A DNA stretch of 64,000 bases from NCBI RefSeq assembly GCF_042678145.1, contig NZ_JBHUDG010000050.1, forward strand, positions 162,013-226,012, given 5' to 3'. Positions 14,871-24,492 of this stretch are shown here, in pieces. How positions within the stretch are numbered: the first letter of the stretch is position 1; every line of letters starts with the position of its first letter. Under the pieces are notes generated by a model, which was not told the DNA's origin, did not search any database, and was given only the letters and a program-made list of their open reading frames with translations. This stretch comes from Pseudopedobacter beijingensis (lineage in GTDB: Bacteria > Bacteroidota > Bacteroidia > Sphingobacteriales > Sphingobacteriaceae). The translations under genes were made by a program, and so were the position numbers.

Positions 14871-17331
14871 AATGCCCTATGTGGGTATTGACCATTATCA
14901 GGGAATGTCGGTACTGTACGGCGACCGTGGTGATTTTTCAGTCGTTATGCGATTGACCAATCCCGTCTTACAGTATGGCGCCGATCCCGAAGCCTATACC
15001 GTTTTCCAACAAGTCTTGCTGAACGTCATCAAGATACTTGGCGAGGGGCATATCATCCAAAAACACGACGTATTTATCAAACGGAAATACCGCCCCAAAC
15101 CCGCATCCGAATTTTTGGAACAGAAATACCAGGAACATTTTGAGGGTCGGGAATACACCGAGATCAGAACCTACCTAACGGTGACCCGTCAGGTCAAAAA
15201 AGGGGCATTCTATACCTATGACAAAAAAGTGCTTGTCACTTTCGGGCAGAACATGGCTAAAGTCTTTGACCTGCTTTCGGGTGCTGCCCTTAATCCCTCA
15301 TATCTTACGGAAGCCGAAATAAACCGCTTTGTAAACAGGGTGCTCTGCATGGAGTTTGAGCAACCCCACATCACATTGGACAATCTCCGCTGCGGAGACC
15401 GTGAGTTGCAAATAGGTGACCGGGCCGTCCGCTGTATCAGTATGGTCAACACCGATTCGGTTGACCTGCCCGAAAAGGTCGGATCGTTCACCGCCCGAAC
15501 CGAAACAAACGGTATGCGTGATTTTCCGGTAGACAACCTTTTTTTCCTGCACAATGTTCCCGGTTATCGCACCATTATATATAACCAGCTATTGGAGATA
15601 CCCAGCCAACAGATCACGTTGGGTAAACTTGAAGTAAAGCGTAAAAGGCATTCGAGTGTACCCGATCCGGCCAACCTCATGTGCGTGGAAGACATTGATC
15701 GATTGCTTGTAGACGTGGCCCGTGACAATCAACTATTGGTACACGCCCATTACTCCATGATCGTATGTGCCGATACGGACAGGATCGACAAGACGGCCAA
15801 TTTTATTGAAGCCGCATTGTTCCAACAGGGGATCATTCCCTCACGCAATGCCTACAACCAATTGGAGCTGTTCCGGTGTGCCCTGCCGGGCAATGGCGTG
15901 GAACTGAAAAAATACGATTGGTTCCTGACTACCGCCGATGCCGCCCTTTGTTTCTTTTTCAAGGAACGGCTGCCGACCGACGAACCATCGGAATTTCTGC
16001 TAAGGTTTACCGACCGTCAAGGGGTGCCCGTGGCGATAGACCCATCGGATTTGGTTATGCGCACTGGGCGCATAAAAAATCGCAATCGCTTCGTTTTGGG
16101 GAGCAGTGGTACGGGTAAAAGTTATGCCATAAATGCGATCTGTCAGCAGTACCTGCAATACAACACGGACGTGGTGATCGTGGATGTGGGGCATTCCTAT
16201 TCCGGTCTTTGCAGTACCTATGGGGGCAAGTACATCACCTATTCGGAAGAAAAGCCCATCACGATGAACCCCTTTGCGATCAGCGAGGAAGAATACAACA
16301 TCGAGAAAAAGGATTTCTTGATAACGTTGATCTGCCTGCTCTGGAAAGGTTCCGAGGGTACGGTGACCACAGTAGAGCGAGACGTAATTTCCAATGTCAT
16401 TTCAGCCTATTACGCCCATCATTTCGATAAGGCCATCGAAGACCGAGTAGACAAACTGGACTTTAATTCCTTTTATGAATTTGCTGTTCGGAAAATCCCC
16501 GATATAAGGAATGAGGAAAGCATTGCTTTTGACGTGGAGGAATTTCGGTTCGTGCTAAAGAAGTTTTACCGAGGAGGCGAATATGAAGCCATATTGAACG
16601 AGGAAGCCGACCAATCCCTGTTCAACGAGCAATTCATAGTCTATGAAATTGACAATATACAGAATAACAAGACGTTGCTGCCCATTGTCACGCTCATAAT
16701 CATGGATCTGTTCGTGCAGAAGATGCGCCACCGGAAGAACCGCCGGAAAACGCTGATCTTGGAGGAAGCATGGCGGGCCATTTCGTCGCCCATGATGGCA
16801 AATTTCCTTTTATACCTGAACAAGACCGTACGGAAATTCTGGGGGGAAATCATCGAGGTGACACAGGAGATCAACGACATCATCGGCAACCCCATCATCA
16901 AGGACAGCATCATAAACAATTCGGACACCATCATCCTGCTGCAACAGAACGAAGCCGACTTTAGAAAGGTTGCCGAATTGCTGTCCATCAACGAAGCGGA
17001 GCAAAAAAAGATTTTCACGATCAACCGTCTGGACAACAAGGACGGACGTGCCCGTTTCAACGAGTTCTATATCCGTCGGGGAAATACGGGCGAAGTGTAC
17101 GGTGTGGAGGTTAGCATTTACCACCACTTGGCATTCACGACCGAAAAACCCGAAAAAAGTGCCGTGGAGATTTACGCCAAACATCATGGCAGCTACCCGG
17201 CCGCCCTAACGGCGTTTGTCTCCGACATGGAAAAGAGCGGTCTTGCATTGGGCGATTTTGTGCAAAGGGTGAACGAGAACAACGCGCCCGTTGAAACACA
17301 AAGAGAATATTTTAAACCTGATTTTACATGA
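14842..17331 (+). CDS. traG: TraG conjugation ATPase (VirB4-like)
   Basis: 829 aa from the ATG at 14842. An open frame reaches back to 14713 and an ATG at 14782 is an alternative, but both extend into the traF overlap with no conserved sequence. Walker A is GSSGTGKSYAINAI at about residue 418, Walker B KTLILEEAWRAI at about residue 640, followed by TQEINDIIGNPIIKDSI as in TraG/VirB4 proteins. It powers pilus assembly and substrate export at the inner membrane. It overlaps the next gene by 4 bp. Confidence 0.9.
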   Translation: MKTERKTTFEMPYVGIDHYQGMSVLYGDRGDFSVVMRLTNPVLQYGADPEAYTVFQQVLLNVIKILGEGHIIQKHDVFIKRKYRPKPASEFLEQKYQEHFEGREYTEIRTYLTVTRQVKKGAFYTYDKKVLVTFGQNMAKVFDLLSGAALNPSYLTEAEINRFVNRVLCMEFEQPHITLDNLRCGDRELQIGDRAVRCISMVNTDSVDLPEKVGSFTARTETNGMRDFPVDNLFFLHNVPGYRTIIYNQLLEIPSQQITLGKLEVKRKRHSSVPDPANLMCVEDIDRLLVDVARDNQLLVHAHYSMIVCADTDRIDKTANFIEAALFQQGIIPSRNAYNQLELFRCALPGNGVELKKYDWFLTTADAALCFFFKERLPTDEPSEFLLRFTDRQGVPVAIDPSDLVMRTGRIKNRNRFVLGSSGTGKSYAINAICQQYLQYNTDVVIVDVGHSYSGLCSTYGGKYITYSEEKPITMNPFAISEEEYNIEKKDFLITLICLLWKGSEGTVTTVERDVISNVISAYYAHHFDKAIEDRVDKLDFNSFYEFAVRKIPDIRNEESIAFDVEEFRFVLKKFYRGGEYEAILNEEADQSLFNEQFIVYEIDNIQNNKTLLPIVTLIIMDLFVQKMRHRKNRRKTLILEEAWRAISSPMMANFLLYLNKTVRKFWGEIIEVTQEINDIIGNPIIKDSIINNSDTIILLQQNEADFRKVAELLSINEAEQKKIFTINRLDNKDGRARFNEFYIRRGNTGEVYGVEVSIYHHLAFTTEKPEKSAVEIYAKHHGSYPAALTAFVSDMEKSGLALGDFVQRVNENNAPVETQREYFKPDFT

Positions 17332-17990
17332 AACGATTTATTGCAATAACGATCCTGTCCTTTGCCGTTTTTTATGCAAGAGGACAGATTTACATCGACC
17401 CCGCCGTGGCAGCCGCGACGGGTGTCCATGCAGGTGTGATGAACAGCCAGCTCAACAATGTGAATAGTAATCTTACGCTCATCCAGCGCGGCCAGATGGC
17501 CGTAACGGGCCAGCTCCTGATCGTGAACGATTTGCAGGATAAGATTTACAAAGGATTAAGTGAAGTTTCCGGCGTTGTCCGTTCCCTGCTCACCGTAAAG
17601 GACATTGCCAATATTTCCCTTGACATCGTTAACGACGTGGAAAAAGCAATGAACATCGCAAGGGGAAATCCGGCACTCCTATTATTTGCCGAAGCGGGCG
17701 CACGGGAATTTAAGACAAGGGCGACCAATCTATCTGCCGAAGTCAGCGCCTTTGTACTGAAAGGCGGAAAGGACAACCTAATGGATTCGGGGGAAAGGGC
17801 AAAACTGTTAAACCGGATACGTACGGAATTGACCATCCTGCGAGGCGTAGCCTTTGGGATGCACAGAAGTATGTATTGGGCAAAACAACGCGGTATCCTT
17901 AATTCCCTTAATCCATACGCAGGTTTTATCAATATCGACAAACAGATTGCCGATGACATTATCCGTAATTCAAGATTGCTCAAACGATGA
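17328..17990 (+). CDS. Secreted VirB5/TrbJ-like transfer protein, paralogue 1
   Basis: 220 aa. Signal peptide (ITILSFAVFYARGQ), then an almost wholly helical mature protein, with ANPALLLFAEAG-like and NPYAGFINIDKQIADDIIR segments shared with the genes at 17987 and 18643. Position after VirB4 and the helical, periplasmic nature fit the TrbJ/VirB5 (minor pilus tip) class, named TraI/DUF4141 in CTnDOT; assignment is by analogy. Overlaps neighbours by 4 bp at each end. Confidence 0.65.
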   Translation: MKRFIAITILSFAVFYARGQIYIDPAVAAATGVHAGVMNSQLNNVNSNLTLIQRGQMAVTGQLLIVNDLQDKIYKGLSEVSGVVRSLLTVKDIANISLDIVNDVEKAMNIARGNPALLLFAEAGAREFKTRATNLSAEVSAFVLKGGKDNLMDSGERAKLLNRIRTELTILRGVAFGMHRSMYWAKQRGILNSLNPYAGFINIDKQIADDIIRNSRLLKR

Positions 17991-18646
17991 GATACATTAT
18001 CCTAACTCTACTGCTTTTGGTCATCACCTTGACCAGAGCAAATGCACAGCTCAATGTGGAACTGATCCACCAATTGGTCGAACACAGCAAAGATGAATAC
18101 GACCGCCAGATCACCGCAAGAAACCGACAAGCCATTACCTCGGCTAACGAGGAAGTAAACAAAGAAGAAACGTCAAAACTCAAAACCCGTTATCGGCAGT
18201 TGCACAGCCGTTTCCAGACCCTCGGTATGGCATTGCAGGGGCTTAGTATGGGGCTTGAATCCGCGCCAATAGTCACCGAGATCATAAACCAACAAAAAAG
18301 GATTGTAGGCATTGTGTCCACACACCCCGAATTTCTTTTGCTTGCCATCGATGCAGAAAAAGATATGGCAGAAAAAGCCGTGCAGCTTGCACGTTACCTG
18401 ACCGGACTTTTTATCAGTATTAACGACCTCAACCAGATGAAAGCGAGCGACAGGAGAATACTTTACGGACACGTCCTGCAGGAGCTTAGGAAGATCGCAG
18501 GAGCATCACGGGGGCTTGCGGCTACCCTATACTATTCGACACGAAAAAAGCTGCTCGATTCCCTCAATCCGTTTTCCGGTTATATCAATGAGGACAGGCG
18601 TATAGTCGATAATATTTTAAGGCAATTGGAGGAATTTAAACCATGA
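17987..18646 (+). CDS. Secreted VirB5/TrbJ-like transfer protein, paralogue 2
   Basis: 219 aa. Signal peptide ending TRANAQ, then helical mature sequence. It keeps the family layout (HPEFLLLAIDAEKD in the middle and NPFSGYINEDRRIVDNILRQL at the end) but is the most divergent of the three tandem copies. 4-bp overlaps at both ends make the three genes a translationally coupled block. Function inferred only from context. Confidence 0.62.
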   Translation: MRYIILTLLLLVITLTRANAQLNVELIHQLVEHSKDEYDRQITARNRQAITSANEEVNKEETSKLKTRYRQLHSRFQTLGMALQGLSMGLESAPIVTEIINQQKRIVGIVSTHPEFLLLAIDAEKDMAEKAVQLARYLTGLFISINDLNQMKASDRRILYGHVLQELRKIAGASRGLAATLYYSTRKKLLDSLNPFSGYINEDRRIVDNILRQLEEFKP

Positions 18647-19317
18647 AGAAGCAACTCATAATCCTGCTGTTTATCTGTCTTTCAAAGATGACTTTCGCCC
18701 AAAGTTATGTGACGATAATCTACGATGCCAAGCATCTTGCCATTGTAAACGAAAACGGTGCGGTAAGGCTCGCTTCCGAACAGACCCACAACAATATGCT
18801 CGGCAACATCCGTGGACGCATCGACGATATTAACGTCAACCTATCTTCCGTGGTGTTGGTGCAGAACATGATCCACCGATCACTCGCCGAAGTGGATCGG
18901 GCATTGAAGTCCGGCCGCTCCGCGCTCCATATTTCGAGGCTTGTTCAGGACATCGCCACCCACAGCACGAAGATGCTTGAAACTGCCAAAGGCGAACCGT
19001 GGCTGCTGCTCTTTGCCGAGGCCGCCAGCCGCCAGCTCAAAGACAGGGGCATAAACCTTGCCGCCGAAGTCTCCGACTTCGTTCTACAGGAGGGAAAAAA
19101 CGTGCTGATGGACTACGAAAAAAGAGACCACCTCATGCGGAAGATCATTCTCGAACTGAAAGTCATACGCGCATTGGTGTTCAGTATGGAGAGGTCAATG
19201 TACTATGCCAAGATCAACGGCGTAGTGAAAATGGCGAACCCATACCGAAACTTTATCAACATGGACAAACGCAAAGCGGACGAGATCATACGGAACTATT
19301 ATCTACTAAAGGACTGA
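18643..19317 (+). CDS. Secreted VirB5/TrbJ-like transfer protein, paralogue 3
   Basis: 224 aa. Signal peptide ending KMTFAQ; mature part helical. Close to paralogue 1: GEPWLLLFAEAASRQLKDRG, LAAEVSDFVLQEGKNVLMD, and NPYRNFINMDKRKADEIIR. It ends the coupled triple; 86 bp of non-coding sequence separate it from the next gene. Probably a periplasmic component of the mating apparatus. Confidence 0.65.
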   Translation: MKKQLIILLFICLSKMTFAQSYVTIIYDAKHLAIVNENGAVRLASEQTHNNMLGNIRGRIDDINVNLSSVVLVQNMIHRSLAEVDRALKSGRSALHISRLVQDIATHSTKMLETAKGEPWLLLFAEAASRQLKDRGINLAAEVSDFVLQEGKNVLMDYEKRDHLMRKIILELKVIRALVFSMERSMYYAKINGVVKMANPYRNFINMDKRKADEIIRNYYLLKD

Positions 19318-19403
19318 ACATGAAACCATCATGATTTATTCAAACCATCTAATGGAATGAATAAATCCGATAGCTTCATCACCATTTAAAAACAATTATT
19401 TCG

Positions 19404-20189
19404 ATGAAAAAGATAAATATCATTTGGCTACTGCTGTTCCTATTTTCCACGGGAACAATGGCGCAGAACGTGAAGCGACAGACCGATAAACATATCGTAA
19501 ATCAACAGGAACGCATGGTTCATAAGCAATGGGATCGAAAGAAGTTTACGCCAACAAGTGGTTTTCTCGGTCTAAACTATCAATATTGGCTCACCTGGGC
19601 GTGGCATCCAAACTACAACAAGACCGACCGCCGACCGTTGAGCGGTACAGGGCCACAGACCTTGCGCATGGGTATGGTACTGGCCATGCAACAAACGGAC
19701 GAAGCCTATAAAAAGCATACGGACACCATCCGCAATGTAGCGGTGACCGAAGCCCTCAATTATTCCGGTCTGGTCACGGATGCCGACCCCTTATGGTTAC
19801 TTTATTACCGCAGGGAGTTTGGAAACCTAACGGGCGACACGGACACCGATCCGCTCGCCGGACTTTCACCGGACGTCGGGGATTATTTGAGGAACAAAGG
19901 TCTATTGGAATGGTACAACGAAGAACGTGCGGAACTCAAAGAACGGTTGGAAGCTGCCCGAACGACCACGCTCGACCGTGGTAGCCGTATCATGGCTTAC
20001 CACCGTTTGCTTGGGGAACACCGGAAACTTCTGTCCGCATGGGAAGCAAAAAAGAACTATGCCGCCAAATTCCTTTTATTGAGCAAAAGCCGTGACCGTC
20101 TGCAAAGTGAGAACCCCGATCTGCCGGAGTTTTCTGGCGGTCGTTCCGATGTACAAATTGCAGAGGACATCCTAAAAAGAAACCAATAA
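19404..20189 (+). CDS. Secreted conjugation protein of unknown function (upstream of TraJ)
   Basis: 261 aa. Signal peptide ending GTMAQN, mature protein polar and tryptophan-rich early (YQYWLTWAWHPNYNKTDRRP), then helical with a long charged C-terminal region. Its position immediately before TraJ suits a TraI/DUF5045-type protein; I am not certain of the family. It is 18 bp upstream of traJ and probably in the same operon. Confidence 0.6.
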   Translation: MKKINIIWLLLFLFSTGTMAQNVKRQTDKHIVNQQERMVHKQWDRKKFTPTSGFLGLNYQYWLTWAWHPNYNKTDRRPLSGTGPQTLRMGMVLAMQQTDEAYKKHTDTIRNVAVTEALNYSGLVTDADPLWLLYYRREFGNLTGDTDTDPLAGLSPDVGDYLRNKGLLEWYNEERAELKERLEAARTTTLDRGSRIMAYHRLLGEHRKLLSAWEAKKNYAAKFLLLSKSRDRLQSENPDLPEFSGGRSDVQIAEDILKRNQ

Positions 20190-20207
20190 CCAAAATCAGA
20201 TTACTTT

Positions 20208-21350
20208 ATGGACTTTATCAACATGACGGGGCTAATGCCCCGTTTTTTATTGCAGGGAAATCCTGTAAATGTGCCGGACTCGTTTAAAGATACGTTCAAT
20301 TTTTTACAGGGGAACGGTGTCTATGAGGAGGGTGTTATGCACTTTCTCAAAGGCATGAAAAACACGATATGGACGCACTTCGATACATTCATCACCGATG
20401 CACAGGCCCTTGCCGCCATTTTCATGCTCATATTCTTTGCCATCAAATCATACGAAATGATGGCGGGCGACAAAAAAATGGAAATCATGCCTTTGTTACG
20501 CCCGTTCGGGCTTGTAATGGTCATCATCTGGTGGGGAACGTTCACCCGCATACTTGCATATCCCACGGACATTGTTGCCACCAAAACGGAAAGCCTGTTT
20601 GACAGCGGGCAGATCGAAGTTAACAACCTACGCCTGCAACGTGCAAAACTCATGGTTGACGTTGCCGATCAACTGACCACCATACAGGCCGAAACCGAGA
20701 TCGCCGAAAAAGAAGCGGATACGTGGTACGGTCAGGCGTGGGATGCGGTCACCTCAACGGTAAAGGAGGGTTTTGCTTCGGTATGGAACCCAATCGTTGA
20801 ACTTAAAAACCGTATGCAAGTGGGGTTACAGCTACTGGCGACCTATACCTTAGAAACGTTGGCCGTCTGGGTATTGCGCATCTGCGTTTATATCATCTTC
20901 ATTATCCAGATTCTCTATTCGACCATCCTCATCATTTTAGGCCCGTTTAGTGTTGCCGTAAGTATCCTGCCTGCCTTTAGGGACTCCTTTGGTACGTGGA
21001 TAGCCCGGTTTATCGCCGTTAACCTGTATTCGGGCATTGCCTATCTGGTCATGCACGTAGCCAGTCTATTCCAACAGTATGCAATGGAAGCCGAGATTAC
21101 AAGGTATCAACAACTCCTTGAAAGCACGGGCGACACATTGGAGAAAATGGGCTGGTTTGCGGGCAACGGGATTTTAAGTTTCGGTATCGTCATCGTGACA
21201 TTCCTGATCGGAGGACTGACCATGCTCACCGTACCGAGTATCAGCACATGGATTGTATCGACAAGTGGTATCACTTCGGCCGCAAGCACAATGGGGCGTG
21301 GAGCATCCAATATGGGCCGTGCCGCAAGAAAGATAATCGCCAAGTTTTAA
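20208..21350 (+). CDS. traJ: TraJ conjugation membrane protein (VirB6-like)
   Basis: 380 aa polytopic inner-membrane protein with about five to six membrane helices: the first near FMLIFFAIKSYEMMAGDKK, the block around ILRICVYIIFIIQILYSTILIILGPFSVAVSILP, and a last one near IVTFLIGGLTMLTVPSISTW. The phrase GPFSVAVSILPAFRDSFGTWIARFIAVNL is typical of TraJ/VirB6-type channel proteins. A terminator-like hairpin lies in its first dozen codons. Confidence 0.88.
   Translation: MDFINMTGLMPRFLLQGNPVNVPDSFKDTFNFLQGNGVYEEGVMHFLKGMKNTIWTHFDTFITDAQALAAIFMLIFFAIKSYEMMAGDKKMEIMPLLRPFGLVMVIIWWGTFTRILAYPTDIVATKTESLFDSGQIEVNNLRLQRAKLMVDVADQLTTIQAETEIAEKEADTWYGQAWDAVTSTVKEGFASVWNPIVELKNRMQVGLQLLATYTLETLAVWVLRICVYIIFIIQILYSTILIILGPFSVAVSILPAFRDSFGTWIARFIAVNLYSGIAYLVMHVASLFQQYAMEAEITRYQQLLESTGDTLEKMGWFAGNGILSFGIVIVTFLIGGLTMLTVPSISTWIVSTSGITSAASTMGRGASNMGRAARKIIAKF
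20226..20248 (+). terminator. Terminator-like hairpin inside the start of traJ
   Basis: ACGGGGC-TAAT-GCCCCGT followed by six T residues (20226-20248), 18 bp after the traJ start codon. It has every feature of an intrinsic terminator yet is translated. It could attenuate distal tra genes when translation of traJ is slow to start. Confidence 0.55.
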
Positions 21351-21372
21351 CCCCTTTTAAACACGCAATGCT

Positions 21373-21993
21373 ATGATAATAAAAAATATTGAAGCCAAGA
21401 TCAGGCTTGCCACCTTTATTGCCGGGGCAAGTCTGATTGCCGCCGTGCTCATGGTGATGACAGTATCTTTTTTTGCCTACAAACAGGTAGGCAATGCACG
21501 TAAATCCGTGTATATACTTGACGCTAACAACGTTCCCATGTCTGCAAGCCAGACCGATGTTGAAGTAAACAGACCCATCGAGTACCGTACACATATCAAC
21601 CTTTTCCATTCACTATTTTTTACGCTCGCACCGGACGATAAATTCATCGAATACCAGATGCGAAAAGCCATGTACCTGATCGATGAATCCGGTGCATTGC
21701 AGTACAACAACCTGCGGGAAAAGGGATTTTTCAATTCCGTGCTGTCGTCCAGTTCCGTTCTCACCATCCAGACCGATTCCATCCATGTCGATCCGGTGAA
21801 AAAGTACTTCCGCTACTATGGTAAACAGACCATAGATCGGCGTAGCTCGACGGTAGTACGCACATTGGTCACGGAGGGCTATTTGCGAGACCTTGACGTG
21901 CGTACGGAGAACAATGGTCACGGTATATTGATAACCCGATGGAAAACGCTCGAAAACAAAGACATCAGCTATGTTCAAAAAAATAACTTCTAA
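21373..21993 (+). CDS. traK: TraK conjugation protein (VirB8-like)
   Basis: 206 aa: one N-terminal membrane helix (FIAGASLIAAVLMVMTVSFFAYKQ) and a soluble periplasmic domain containing IEYRTHINLFHSLFFTLAPD and the TVVRTLVTEGYLRDL strand region, as in the TraK family. It is probably the VirB8-type bridge between inner-membrane and core complexes. Overlaps traL by 23 bp. Confidence 0.87.
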   Translation: MIIKNIEAKIRLATFIAGASLIAAVLMVMTVSFFAYKQVGNARKSVYILDANNVPMSASQTDVEVNRPIEYRTHINLFHSLFFTLAPDDKFIEYQMRKAMYLIDESGALQYNNLREKGFFNSVLSSSSVLTIQTDSIHVDPVKKYFRYYGKQTIDRRSSTVVRTLVTEGYLRDLDVRTENNGHGILITRWKTLENKDISYVQKNNF

Positions 21994-22411
21994 CCGCTCG
22001 CCCGACACAACGGTGTGGACAGCATTTTACAGGGAGTTTGGCAAGTATATCGATGGTGGCATCGTACGTTCCAAACGGTTCCTTGAAGCCCGACCACGTA
22101 CGGTATTTTTTGCAATGGTGGTAAGCATTCTCGTTTCCGTTGGATGCTTTCTTTTTCTCCCAAAAGAAACACCACAAAAAGACAACGTACAGCTTTCCGT
22201 ACAACAACCCTTAATGGATGGAATGGGCGGTATTGTCACGACCGTTTCAGCTCTAAAGGAACTGCTGGAAATCCGTACGATCCTCGACAGTCTGATGGAA
22301 AAAGAAAATTTGGACAGCTCCGACAGCCTGCTAATGGAGAGAGCCATCGACAGGATGCAAATCCTCGAAAAAAGATTGGCCGAAACAAACAAACCCCAAA
22401 ATTCACCCTAA
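21971..22411 (+). CDS. traL: TraL conjugation protein
   Basis: 146 aa, starting inside the traK end. One membrane helix (VFFAMVVSILVSVGCFLFL) preceded by a basic stretch, and a periplasmic helical tail with a heptad-like pattern (LLMERAIDRMQILEKRLAE). Position and layout fit TraL/DUF3989-like proteins; role in the core complex unknown. Confidence 0.75.
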   Translation: MFKKITSNRSPDTTVWTAFYREFGKYIDGGIVRSKRFLEARPRTVFFAMVVSILVSVGCFLFLPKETPQKDNVQLSVQQPLMDGMGGIVTTVSALKELLEIRTILDSLMEKENLDSSDSLLMERAIDRMQILEKRLAETNKPQNSP

Positions 22412-22426
22412 TACAATCCAACAAAC

Positions 22427-23590
22427 ATGAAAATCAATTTCAGACAGCCGCGTTATGTGCTACCCCTCATAGCGTTGCCATTTCTATGCCTGTTCTTCTA
22501 TGTCTATCAAACAGGTTTTGCAAAGGAAGAAGCACCACAGCAAGAGGGCGATCCTTTGCAGGGCCAGATTGCCGATGTATCGGAGGACGTGAAGAACCGC
22601 GCGCTATCCGACAAACTTGCCGCCTACCGTGAGCAGTACCGTCGAGGTGACGGTTATACGGCAATAGGCCAGTTACAGGAAGAAAGAGCCGAACAATTCC
22701 GTTTTGATGAACTGTACAACGAAGAAGAAAAGCGAAAACTTGATTCCATCGAGCGGGCGCTCAAAAACCAGCGACCTGTTTCCGTTAGCGGAGATTCGGA
22801 AAATGACGACCAAGACCGAGCATTGCAACAGGCCCTTTCCTCATTACAGCGAAAACCCGAACCGATCAGGGAGACGCCGGACAAGACCGATCCGATGGAA
22901 CTTTTCCGTAAGCAGATGGCCTATGCGGACAGCATGGCAAGGGCAAACGATCCCGACGAACAGGCAGCCCGCATGGAACGTGAACGCATGGAGGAAGCGA
23001 AAAAAGAACTCGAAAACCAGCCCCGTCTGTCCGTTTCCAAATACGGTACAGGTCAGGGAACGTTCAACACCATCCGCCCTGAAAATGACAATACTTTCAT
23101 TCAGGCTATTGTCGATGAAAACATGACAGGGTATGCCGATTCCCGTTTGCGCATTCGGCTCATGGATGACCTATTGGTCGGCCCGCACGTGGTCAAGAAA
23201 GGTACCCACGTATTTGCAAAAATTTCCGGTTTTTCAGGGCAACGGGTACTGCTTACCATCACTTCCATTATGTACGGCAACAACATACTGCCTGTCCGAC
23301 TGGAAATCTATGATAATGACGGCTCACCCGGACTGTACGTGCCCGCTTCGGCATTCAGGGAGTTTAGCCGGGAGCTCGGCGGTAACACCACGCAGGGAGT
23401 TACCCTGCAACAACAAGCGGAAAACAACAGCCAATTGGTCATGAGCGCCATCCAGCGGATGTTCCAATCCACAACGACCGCCGTATCAAAGCATATACGG
23501 AAGAACAGGGCGAAACTGAAATACAACACGATGGTGTACCTCATCGATCCACAGGCACTCCGCCAAAGCCAACAGAATTACAAACAGTAA
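22427..23590 (+). CDS. traM: TraM conjugation protein (VirB10-like)
   Basis: 387 aa. One N-terminal membrane helix (YVLPLIALPFLCLFFYVYQTGF), a long charged linker rich in E/R/Q, and a C-terminal domain with LMDDLLVGPHVVKKGTHVFAKISGFSGQRVLLTI, typical of TraM and equivalent to the VirB10 outer-core domain that spans the periplasm. Same operon, 15 bp after traL. Confidence 0.88.
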   Translation: MKINFRQPRYVLPLIALPFLCLFFYVYQTGFAKEEAPQQEGDPLQGQIADVSEDVKNRALSDKLAAYREQYRRGDGYTAIGQLQEERAEQFRFDELYNEEEKRKLDSIERALKNQRPVSVSGDSENDDQDRALQQALSSLQRKPEPIRETPDKTDPMELFRKQMAYADSMARANDPDEQAARMERERMEEAKKELENQPRLSVSKYGTGQGTFNTIRPENDNTFIQAIVDENMTGYADSRLRIRLMDDLLVGPHVVKKGTHVFAKISGFSGQRVLLTITSIMYGNNILPVRLEIYDNDGSPGLYVPASAFREFSRELGGNTTQGVTLQQQAENNSQLVMSAIQRMFQSTTTAVSKHIRKNRAKLKYNTMVYLIDPQALRQSQQNYKQ

Positions 23591-23609
23591 AACCATTTAA
23601 GATTCCATC

Positions 23610-24458
23610 ATGAAAAAGAAACATCATTTTCTAATCCTTTTCCTTTTATGTTTTGTAGCATATTCCGCCCACAGTCAACAAGCTACGGAAACCCGGTTGG
23701 GAACACTTCCCGAATTAAGCCTGCACCGTGGCCATACGGTGCATATCCTTTCACCCGAACCCATCCAATACGTTGACATCGCTTCGCATCATGTATCGGG
23801 CGACCTGCCCCTTGAAAATGTACTACGTATCAAATTGCACGAGGATACCACACAGACAGAACACCTCGATTTTGAACTTGGAACAATTACCATTGTCGGC
23901 GATAACTTTGTGGCGCAATACCGTCTGACGGCCCCATTGTGGATGAACGATACGGGTATTCCGGCCATGCTCGAAATCAAACCGGAGCACACCCGTCCTT
24001 TGGAAATTTCGGAGATCGGGTTGAGCCGTAGCCAGATGAAAAACCTTGCACTTGGTCTGCTTACAAAAAACGCCCATCGGCCTGTACGGAGTACGAGGGA
24101 TTACGGTGTAGGTATTGCGCTTAACAGCATTAGCACATTGGGCGATTATATCTTTCTTGACGTATCGTTTACCAATACATCAAACCTTTCTTACAATGTA
24201 GACGAACTCCGGTTTTTCATTGAGGACAAGAAGATCACCAAAGCAACCAACGTGCAGACCGTTGAAATCAAAACCCTATGGCAATACCAGCCCCTTACCG
24301 AATTTAAGAAAAGGCACCGTAACGTGTTCGTGCTGAAAAAGGCAACTTTTCCCGGCAGTAAGGTACTTCGGGTAACGCTTACCGAAAAACAGATTTCCGG
24401 CCGCACGGTCAACCTAAAAATAAAATACGGCGATATTCTGAAAGCCGACACCTTTTAG
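23610..24458 (+). CDS. traN: TraN conjugation protein (VirB9-like)
   Basis: 282 aa. Signal peptide ending YSAHSQ, then a beta-rich periplasmic/outer-membrane-associated domain with the PEPIQYVDIASHHVSGDLP start and a C-terminal region of immunoglobulin-like strands (NLSYNVDELRFFIEDKK). Family TraN, functionally matched with VirB9. A hairpin overlaps its stop codon. Confidence 0.87.
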   Translation: MKKKHHFLILFLLCFVAYSAHSQQATETRLGTLPELSLHRGHTVHILSPEPIQYVDIASHHVSGDLPLENVLRIKLHEDTTQTEHLDFELGTITIVGDNFVAQYRLTAPLWMNDTGIPAMLEIKPEHTRPLEISEIGLSRSQMKNLALGLLTKNAHRPVRSTRDYGVGIALNSISTLGDYIFLDVSFTNTSNLSYNVDELRFFIEDKKITKATNVQTVEIKTLWQYQPLTEFKKRHRNVFVLKKATFPGSKVLRVTLTEKQISGRTVNLKIKYGDILKADTF

Positions 24459-24467
24459 GTCGGCTTT
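24441..24467 (+). terminator. Hairpin overlapping the traN stop
   Basis: AAAGCCGAC / GTCGGCTTT (24441-24449 with 24459-24467), 9-bp perfect stem, loop containing the traN stop codon, short T3 tail. It may end or attenuate the tra operon before the coupling-protein gene. Confidence 0.55.
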
Positions 24468-24492
24468 ATCTAACCTCTAATAACAAATACTT

